Shown: positions 7,077-11,262 of the stretch, piece after piece
Layout of the letters: each line of letters starts with the position of its first letter
Position numbering within the stretch: position 1 is the first letter of the stretch
Source: Parcubacteria group bacterium
GTDB lineage: Bacteria; Patescibacteriota; Minisyncoccia; Minisyncoccales; UBA10102
Reading direction: 5' to 3'
Assembly: GCA_016188735.1 (NCBI GenBank)
Contig: JACPHF010000072.1
Location: 1 to 11,262, forward strand
DNA: 11,262 bases
Made by a program: the position numbers and the translations under genes
Notes under the pieces: generated by a model
Told to the model about the DNA's origin: nothing
Database searches by the model: none
What the model saw: only the letters and a program-made list of their open reading frames with translations

Positions 7077-7307
7077 TTATTTTTCAATCACTCGCCACCG
7101 CTTATCTTTACTCTGCGGCCTTGTCTCTTCAATAACGACGCGGTCTCCCGTCTTGTACTTGTTGTTCTCGTCATGCGCCTTGTAACGCTTGTGCACCTTG
7201 AAATACCTCAGATATTTGGGGTGTTTCTTAATGGACTGGACCTCCACGACCACGGTTTTTTGCATCTTGTCTGAAACAACGATGCCCTCAAGCTTCTTTT
7301 TTGGCAT
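7077..7307 (-). CDS. rpsQ: 30S ribosomal protein S17
   Basis: S17 is a primary 16S rRNA-binding protein of the small-subunit body with an OB fold. The 76-residue length is slightly below the E. coli 84. It carries [18 protein letters not shown] (6-23), [19 protein letters not shown] (about 29-47), [20 protein letters not shown] (54-73). The ATG at 7307 lies inside the end of L29, so the two genes share 20 bases in different frames. The next in-frame Met (within SDKM) would remove conserved residues, so the overlap appears real. Followed after one base by L14. Confidence 0.97.
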   Translation of the reverse strand: MPKKKLEGIVVSDKMQKTVVVEVQSIKKHPKYLRYFKVHKRYKAHDENNKYKTGDRVVIEETRPQSKDKRWRVIEK

Positions 7308-7488
7308 GATGATGCGCGTTAATGGTAAGAATGCGGGCGATGATCTTTTTCGTATCCCGCACTTCCCGTATGTTCTTCACCTTTCCAGATGACATATCAA
7401 ATCTGAGCTGGCCAAGCTTCAGGCGCAGCTCGGAAAGAAGGTGCCGCAATTCTGTTTCTGATTTTCCTTGTAATTCTTTCGTATTCAT
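7288..7488 (-). CDS. rpmC: 50S ribosomal protein L29
   Basis: L29 is a small two-helix protein next to the peptide exit tunnel, where with L23 it helps dock trigger factor and SRP. The 66 residues match the family. Helix one is [20 protein letters not shown] (4-23), with [20 protein letters not shown] (30-49) as the turn and second helix, and the usual IARILT near the end. The tail [11 protein letters not shown] is histidine/lysine-rich. The ATG at 7488 is 7 bases after the L16 stop, with no Shine-Dalgarno sequence. The last six sense codons plus the stop are shared with the S17 start region in another frame. Confidence 0.95.
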   Translation of the reverse strand: MNTKELQGKSETELRHLLSELRLKLGQLRFDMSSGKVKNIREVRDTKKIIARILTINAHHHAKKEA

Positions 7489-7495
7489 ACTATGG

Positions 7496-7900
7496 CTATC
7501 GCTTAATGATGGCGGTTTTCACTCCCAGTTTGCCGGCCGCTTCCTTCAAAGCTTCCCTGGCCTGGTCTTCCGGAAGTCCCTCAATTTCAAAGATAATCCT
7601 GCCGGGACGCAATGGGCACACGTAGTGATCCACCGAACCCTTGCCTCCGCCCATCGGCGTCTCGGCTCCCTTTTGGGTGACGGGCTTGTCCGGGAATATG
7701 CGAATCCACATCTTCCCTCCTTTTCTCAGGGATCGGACGATCACGCGTCTCCCTGCCTCAAGCTGGCGAGCCGTGATCCATTTGGCTTCCAGGCCCTTCA
7801 ACCCATAGCTTCCGTGCACCAAAAGCGTGCCTCGTGAATCCGGCTGGGCAGAAGCCCGTTTTCGCCACTTTCTGTGTTTTACTCGCTTTGGAGTCAACAT
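7496..7900 (-). CDS. rplP: 50S ribosomal protein L16
   Basis: L16 is a late-assembly protein that helps position A-site tRNA near the peptidyl-transferase centre. The 134 residues match the family. The N-terminus MLTPKRVKHRKWRKR is canonical. KWITARQLEAGRRVIVRSL (40-58), GGKMWIRIFPDKPVTQKGAE (61-80), and RPGRIIFEIEGLPEDQAREA follow as expected. The segment ETPMGGGKG (80-88) differs from the usual ETRMGKGKG: the arginine matching E. coli Arg81, which is hydroxylated by YcfD/RoxA there, is proline 82 here, and the next lysine is glycine. The codon is plainly CCG. The start is 20 bases after the S3 stop, tied for the widest gap in the operon, and no strong Shine-Dalgarno is visible. The stop is TAG. 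Confidence 0.97.
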   Translation of the reverse strand: MLTPKRVKHRKWRKRASAQPDSRGTLLVHGSYGLKGLEAKWITARQLEAGRRVIVRSLRKGGKMWIRIFPDKPVTQKGAETPMGGGKGSVDHYVCPLRPGRIIFEIEGLPEDQAREALKEAAGKLGVKTAIIKR

Positions 7901-7920
7901 GATCTGATTACTGGTCTCTA

Positions 7921-8562
7921 TTAAACTTTCTCCCCTCTATACATCCATACTTTTACTCCGATAGTTCCATACGTAGTCTGTGCTTCAGCCTGCGCGTAGT
8001 CAATCTCGGAACGCAGCGTCTGCAGGGGCATCTTTCCTTTTCTCAGCTTTTCCCGTCTTGCAATGTCGGCTCCTCCAAGGCGGCCCGATATTTCTACTTT
8101 CGCTCCCTGCACCTCCTTGTTGGCCATCATTTTTTCTACGACCTGTCTCAAGGTTCTGCGATGCGGCATGCGGTTTTCCAGCTGCGAAGCTACCCATTGG
8201 GCGCACAGCGAGGCCGATGCCCAGGGATTTCTGATTTCCCGAATCTCCAAGCGGATCTCTGTTTTCTTGTTCTTTATCCCAAGAAGCTTCCTCAGACTGT
8301 TGCGCACCTCTTCAATTCCGGATCCTCCCCTTCCGATAACCAATCCCGGACGCGCGGTGTTTATGATCACCGTAATCTTGTCCGGAGACCGCTCGATTTC
8401 AACTCCTTCCAGACTGCTGTCCTTGAATCGTTTTTCCAGGAATGCGCGGATGCTAAAATCTTCCTCGAGCAGCTGGGGCATGCGTCTGACATTCATCCAC
8501 CTGCTTTGCCAGTTGCCGGTTTCGTGAATGCGGAATGATCTTGGATGTACCTTATGGGCCAT
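7921..8562 (-). CDS. rpsC: 30S ribosomal protein S3
   Basis: S3 forms part of the mRNA entry channel in the head of the small subunit and contributes to mRNA unwinding with S4 and S5. The 213 residues are a little shorter than E. coli (233), mostly at the C-terminus. The N-terminus MAHKVHPRSFRI fits the family pattern. The type II KH domain has its GxxG loop at 77-80 (VIGRGGSG). The C-terminal domain shows VEISGRLGGADIARREK, PLQTLRSEIDYAQAEAQTTY and GTIGVKVWMYRGEKV, all typical. The start at 8562 is 2 bases after the L22 stop; AAGGAAGAG some 10-18 bases upstream is a weak Shine-Dalgarno candidate. Confidence 0.98.
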   Translation of the reverse strand: MAHKVHPRSFRIHETGNWQSRWMNVRRMPQLLEEDFSIRAFLEKRFKDSSLEGVEIERSPDKITVIINTARPGLVIGRGGSGIEEVRNSLRKLLGIKNKKTEIRLEIREIRNPWASASLCAQWVASQLENRMPHRRTLRQVVEKMMANKEVQGAKVEISGRLGGADIARREKLRKGKMPLQTLRSEIDYAQAEAQTTYGTIGVKVWMYRGEKV

Positions 8563-8564
8563 GG

Positions 8565-9071
8565 TTATATGCTCTTCCTTCTGAATATGCGTTTCCTTTG
8601 TTCTGCTTGTTCTGCTTTCGAGAATTCTCGCCGCACAATTGCGCGGGGAGCCTGCTTCTTTGATTCGTCTTTCGCCTTCTCTTGTTCATCCCGAACTGTT
8701 TGTGAGGCCTGGGTTGTCTTTTCCTTCTCTTTTAATTCCACGCGAGATCCCAACACCAGGGTGATATGCGAAGTCTTCTTTTGAATCTCAAAAGCCTGGC
8801 CCCGAGATCTCGCCCTCCAGCGCTTCAACTTGGAGCCTTCGTCCACGAAAAGCTTCTCAATGTACAGCTGATTCTCCTGGACATCGAACCGCAACGTAGC
8901 TCCCGCGACGGCGGCTTTTAGAAGCTTGGAAAACACGCCCGTCCCCTTCTTGGCCGTAAAACGCAAGATTGTTTCAGCTTCTCTGACGCTTTTTCCCCGG
9001 ATCAGATCCGCTATCAGACGGACTTTTCTGGGAGCTATTCTTAAATTTCGTAATGTCGCGGATGACTGCAT
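8565..9071 (-). CDS. rplV: 50S ribosomal protein L22 with charged C-terminal extension
   Basis: L22 lines the peptide exit tunnel and binds all domains of 23S rRNA. I start it at the ATG at 9071, giving 168 residues that begin MQSSATLRNLRIAPRKVRLI, the normal family opening. The frame stays open upstream to 9203 but that part lies over S19 and looks unrelated. The core has GKSVREAETILRFT (26-39), the tunnel hairpin region GSKLKRWRARSRGQAFEIQK (79-98) and the end KTSHITLVLGSR (99-110). After residue 110 follows an extra tail of about 58 residues rich in Lys, Glu, Gln and Arg, ending RIFRRKSI. The family is normally about 110 residues. The start lies 4 bases after the S19 stop; GGCGGAAAA upstream is a weak Shine-Dalgarno. 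Confidence 0.95.
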   Translation of the reverse strand: MQSSATLRNLRIAPRKVRLIADLIRGKSVREAETILRFTAKKGTGVFSKLLKAAVAGATLRFDVQENQLYIEKLFVDEGSKLKRWRARSRGQAFEIQKKTSHITLVLGSRVELKEKEKTTQASQTVRDEQEKAKDESKKQAPRAIVRREFSKAEQAEQRKRIFRRKSI

Positions 9072-9075
9072 AAAA

Positions 9076-9432
9076 TTATTTTCCGCCAGAGACGGATCCA
9101 CCTTTAACGGATTTTCCTTCTGCCGGCGCGGCCGTGGCCGCAGCCGCTGCCGCCTGCTGTCCCTGCTCCAGATCCCTTTGGATCTTTCCTCCATGCTTGC
9201 CAAACTTGGTGGTTGGAGAAAATTCTCCCAGACGGTGGCCTACCATTTCTTCAACCACAGAAACCGGAATGAAATCTTTTCCGTTGTGCACGCCAAAGGA
9301 AAATCCAATCATCTCGGGAGTGATGACGGCATCTCGGCTCCAGGTCTTTATTACGGTTTTATTCCCGTGCTTCTTCATCTTGAGATGAAGTCTCTCGTCT
9401 ATGTACGGGCCTTTTTTAAGCGATCGAGCCAT
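9076..9432 (-). CDS. rpsS: 30S ribosomal protein S19 with Ala/Gly-rich C-terminal tail
   Basis: S19 sits in the head of the small subunit, binds 16S rRNA with S13 and approaches the A-site tRNA. The core is clear: [14 protein letters not shown] (2-15), [16 protein letters not shown] (29-44), [10 protein letters not shown] (48-57) and [13 protein letters not shown] (62-74). The family is about 92 residues; this protein has 118. The last ~32 residues are a low-complexity tail with a run of six alanines (94-99) and a Gly/Ser/Lys-rich end. The tail is read through in frame to the stop at 9076. The ATG at 9432 is 7 bases after the L2 stop. No Shine-Dalgarno is visible. Confidence 0.97.
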   Translation of the reverse strand: MARSLKKGPYIDERLHLKMKKHGNKTVIKTWSRDAVITPEMIGFSFGVHNGKDFIPVSVVEEMVGHRLGEFSPTTKFGKHGGKIQRDLEQGQQAAAAAATAAPAEGKSVKGGSVSGGK

Positions 9433-9439
9433 ATGGTGT

Positions 9440-10216
9440 TTATCTTTTCTTCTTTCTTCTTTCCAATATCAACTTGCTCGTCCATTTCTTCTTGTTTCTG
9501 GTCTTCACTCCAAGAGCATGCTTTCCCCAAGGGGTCTTTGGATATTTCAATCCGATGGGCTGCCTGCCCTCTCCTCCTCCGTGCGGATGATCCACCGGGT
9601 TCATGGCTGTTCCCCTGACATGGGGCCGTCTGCCTTTTCTTCGCACGGATCCCGCTTTTCCGATAACCTTGTACCGGTACTCCGGATTGGAAACGGCTCC
9701 GATGGAAGCGTACCCGCGCTCGTCCACTTTGCGTATCTCAGAAGAAGGCATGCCGAGGTGCGCGTATCCTCCTTCGTGAGCAAGCACGGTGGCGGCGCTT
9801 CCCGCGCTTCGCGCCATCTTGCCCCCTCTTCCGGGTTCCAGCTCAACTGCGTATACCTGGGTTCCGACGGGAATGTGAGCTAACTTCATGCGGTTCCCGG
9901 GTTGGACTTCCGTCTTCTCCGCGCACAACACTTCTTGCCCAGTTTCCATGCCGTGGGCGGCAAGCAGGTATCCCTTGCTTCCGTCCTCATACCGCACAAA
10001 TGCGAGAAAGGCGGTGCGATTGGGATCGTATTCGATTCCGACTATCTTTCCTTTTACGTTCAGATGTTCCTGCGCAAAATCAATCTGACGCCACAGCTTG
10101 CGCAATCCTCCTCCCCGGTGGCGCACAGTAATCCTTCCCGATGCGTTTCTGCCTCCGGTTTTCTGGATTGACACGAGCAGGCTCTTTTCTGGTTTTTTTC
10201 TGTCTATGATAGCCAT
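9440..10216 (-). CDS. rplB: 50S ribosomal protein L2, N-terminally short
   Basis: L2 is one of the most conserved large-subunit proteins; it supports the peptidyl-transferase centre and subunit joining. The 258 residues compare with 273 in E. coli. Conserved parts are [18 protein letters not shown] (20-37), [47 protein letters not shown], and [17 protein letters not shown] (202-218), whose first HPH histidine, H210, matches the functionally important E. coli His229. The family's first ~20 residues, including the nearly universal YKPTxPGRR segment, are missing. An in-frame TGA lies only 15 bases upstream of the ATG, so no longer start exists. The ATG overlaps the L23 stop by one base (TAATG), a normal coupled junction. 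Confidence 0.96.
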   Translation of the reverse strand: MAIIDRKKPEKSLLVSIQKTGGRNASGRITVRHRGGGLRKLWRQIDFAQEHLNVKGKIVGIEYDPNRTAFLAFVRYEDGSKGYLLAAHGMETGQEVLCAEKTEVQPGNRMKLAHIPVGTQVYAVELEPGRGGKMARSAGSAATVLAHEGGYAHLGMPSSEIRKVDERGYASIGAVSNPEYRYKVIGKAGSVRRKGRRPHVRGTAMNPVDHPHGGGEGRQPIGLKYPKTPWGKHALGVKTRNKKKWTSKLILERRKKKR

Positions 10217-10602
10217 TAGCGTGGAAGCACCTCAATGGTATGACCTTCTGTCAATTTTACGATTGCTTTGCGAAATCCCTGCTTTATTCCCACGCGCTTT
10301 CCCACCTTCCTCTTTTTTGACGGGATTCTGCTTGTCCAAACCTTGGCAACCTTCACCTTGTATCGATCTTCCACGGCAGCCTTGATCTGGCGTTTGTTTG
10401 CCCGAGGAGAAATGACGAAGGCGTATTCATTGCGCTCGGCCAGTATCCCCGCCTTCTCTGAAATATGGGGACGCTGCAGCACGTGGCTGAGAAGACCATC
10501 ATGGTCGGAAACGGGCGCGGCCTGTTTTAGAACAGCCTCTTTCGGCTTTTCTTCTTTCTTCTGCGCAGCCCTGCCTTTTTTCTTGAATATGTTGAATGCC
10601 AT
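10216..10602 (-). CDS. rplW: 50S ribosomal protein L23 with basic N-terminal extension
   Basis: L23 sits at the exit of the peptide tunnel and is the docking site for trigger factor and SRP. The family core begins at LQRPHISEKAGIL (42-54), followed by NEYAFVISPRANKRQIKAAV (58-77), VAKVWTSRIPSKKRKVGKRV (84-103) and the end AIVKLTEGHTIEVLPR. In front lies an extra segment of about 40 residues, rich in Lys, Glu and Ala (FKKKGRAAQKKEEKPKEA). The total of 128 residues exceeds the usual ~100. A GTG at residue 41 could start the core alone but would leave a gap of about 130 bases in a very compact operon, so the ATG at 10602 is preferred. It lies 10 bases after the L4 stop, with a weak GGGAA upstream. 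Confidence 0.95.
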   Translation of the reverse strand: MAFNIFKKKGRAAQKKEEKPKEAVLKQAAPVSDHDGLLSHVLQRPHISEKAGILAERNEYAFVISPRANKRQIKAAVEDRYKVKVAKVWTSRIPSKKRKVGKRVGIKQGFRKAIVKLTEGHTIEVLPR

Positions 10603-10612
10603 GGTATTCCCG

Positions 10613-11248
10613 TTATTTCGCGAACGTGGTCTTGATCACTTCAATGGTTTCTTTCGGCATCACCAAAGAATGTGTGGATAAAATGTCCAGGGCATTCAGG
10701 TCTTTTGCCTGCATCGTGCGCAAGCTTGGAAGATTATTCGCGCTCCGGATGATATTGCGTTCCATGCCGGGCAGCACGAGCATTGTCTTTGCCGCCTTCT
10801 TCTGAAACGGAAGCTGCCGCAAAGTCTGGGCCAAATTCTTTGCCTTTGCAGAGCCCGCGTTCAATTCGTCGAGCACGATGATCTGATTGCGCTTTGCCTT
10901 TTCGGAAAGCGCCATGAACAAGGCCTTCCTTCTCAGCCGCTTGTTAATCTTCTGTAAAAATACCCTCTCTTTGCGAGGACCGAACGTGATTCCTCCTCCC
11001 CTCCACAAGGGAGACCTGATGCTGCCCGCCCTGGCACGGCCCGTGCCCTTCTGGCGCCAGGGTTTCTTTCCGCCCCCCGAAACCTCTCTGCGGTCTTTGG
11101 TGTGAGCCGAGATTTGCCTGCGCTTTGCCGCTTGGGAAATCACAACCTGGTGCAAGGCGTCCGGCCGCAGGGCAACTTCGAATATTTCTTTCGGCAGGTC
11201 TACCGTCCCGACCGACTCTCCTTTTTGATTGTATAGCGGCAATTTCAT
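10613..11248 (-). CDS. rplD: 50S ribosomal protein L4
   Basis: L4 has a globular domain on the large-subunit surface and a long loop reaching the peptide exit tunnel. In E. coli it also represses the S10 operon through the leader mRNA, which would lie outside this window. With the ATG at 11248 the protein has 211 residues (E. coli 201) and begins MKLPLYNQKGESVGTVDLP, as expected. The tunnel loop is seen in REVSGGGKKPWRQKGTGRAR (54-73) and AGSIRSPLWRGGGITFGPRK (about 74-93). The globular part includes RLRRKALFMALSEKA and IIVLDEL. A TTG at 11257 adds three residues and the frame remains open to the right edge, so the exact start is uncertain. L3 would normally precede it. Confidence 0.95.
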   Translation of the reverse strand: MKLPLYNQKGESVGTVDLPKEIFEVALRPDALHQVVISQAAKRRQISAHTKDRREVSGGGKKPWRQKGTGRARAGSIRSPLWRGGGITFGPRKERVFLQKINKRLRRKALFMALSEKAKRNQIIVLDELNAGSAKAKNLAQTLRQLPFQKKAAKTMLVLPGMERNIIRSANNLPSLRTMQAKDLNALDILSTHSLVMPKETIEVIKTTFAK

Positions 11249-11262
11249 GCGTTTCAATATAA

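Noticed and set aside
7322..7837. A 171-codon open frame on the plus strand opposite L16 and L29
   Set aside because: It is antisense to two clear ribosomal genes and its protein has no familiar motif.
9130..9160. GC-rich repeat-like run in the S19 tail as a possible tandem repeat
   Set aside because: It is a short run of mixed Ala codons (GCG, GCA, GCT, GCC), not an exact DNA repeat.
9072..9203. Longer L22 N-terminus read upstream of 9071
   Set aside because: These 44 residues come from the S19 tail region in another frame; the family opening begins at the ATG at 9071.
8926..9618. A 230-codon open frame on the plus strand across L22, S19 and L2
   Set aside because: It lies antisense to three well-supported ribosomal genes, has no recognisable domain or ribosome-binding site, and crosses their gene boundaries. 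Long antisense frames are common opposite Lys/Arg-rich genes.

Overview
The window is almost entirely one ribosomal-protein gene cluster. Every gene reads on the minus strand, so the operon runs from the right edge to the left. In transcription order the genes are L4, L23, L2, S19, L22, S3, L16, L29, S17 (S10-operon part), L14, L24, L5, S14, S8, L6, L18, S5, L15, SecY, adenylate kinase, methionine aminopeptidase (spc-operon part). Last comes a family-2 glycosyltransferase that runs off the left edge. Twenty-one genes are complete. The glycosyltransferase lacks its 3' end, and the L4 start lies within 15 bases of the right edge. S10 and L3, which normally precede L4, would lie beyond that edge.

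The organism looks like a member of the Candidate Phyla Radiation (Patescibacteria), most likely Parcubacteria-like. This is inference from several sequence features. L30 (rpmD) is absent from its usual slot between S5 and L15, a known CPR trait. S5 carries the C-terminal variant SRTKNPLNNA. Several ribosomal proteins have basic or charged terminal extensions. Genes are packed with 1-20 base gaps or short overlaps. TGA ends seven genes and is never read through, so the UGA-glycine code of Gracilibacteria/Absconditabacteria does not apply. No 16S rRNA is present to fix the lineage.

Layout: 7496-11248 holds L4 to L16; 6390-7488 holds L29, S17, L14 and L24; 3321-6393 holds L5 to L15; 697-3324 holds secY, adk and map; 1-676 holds the glycosyltransferase. 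No gene-free stretch exceeds 20 bases, and I see no RNA gene, mobile element, CRISPR array or repeat. Strong Shine-Dalgarno sequences are rare (clear ones only before L5 and L15). Most junctions are stop/start overlaps or gaps of a few bases, which suggests translational coupling.

The genes make the 50S and 30S subunits, the SecY translocon channel, adenylate kinase for nucleotide balance, and the enzyme that trims N-terminal methionine. I do not see a new biological system. The points worth checking are an L2 lacking its conserved N-terminus, an L16 with proline at the E. coli Arg81 position, a short-lid adenylate kinase with altered NMP-site residues, low-complexity tails on S19 and L22, a 20-base L29/S17 overlap, and a glycosyltransferase where infA/rpmJ would usually follow map.
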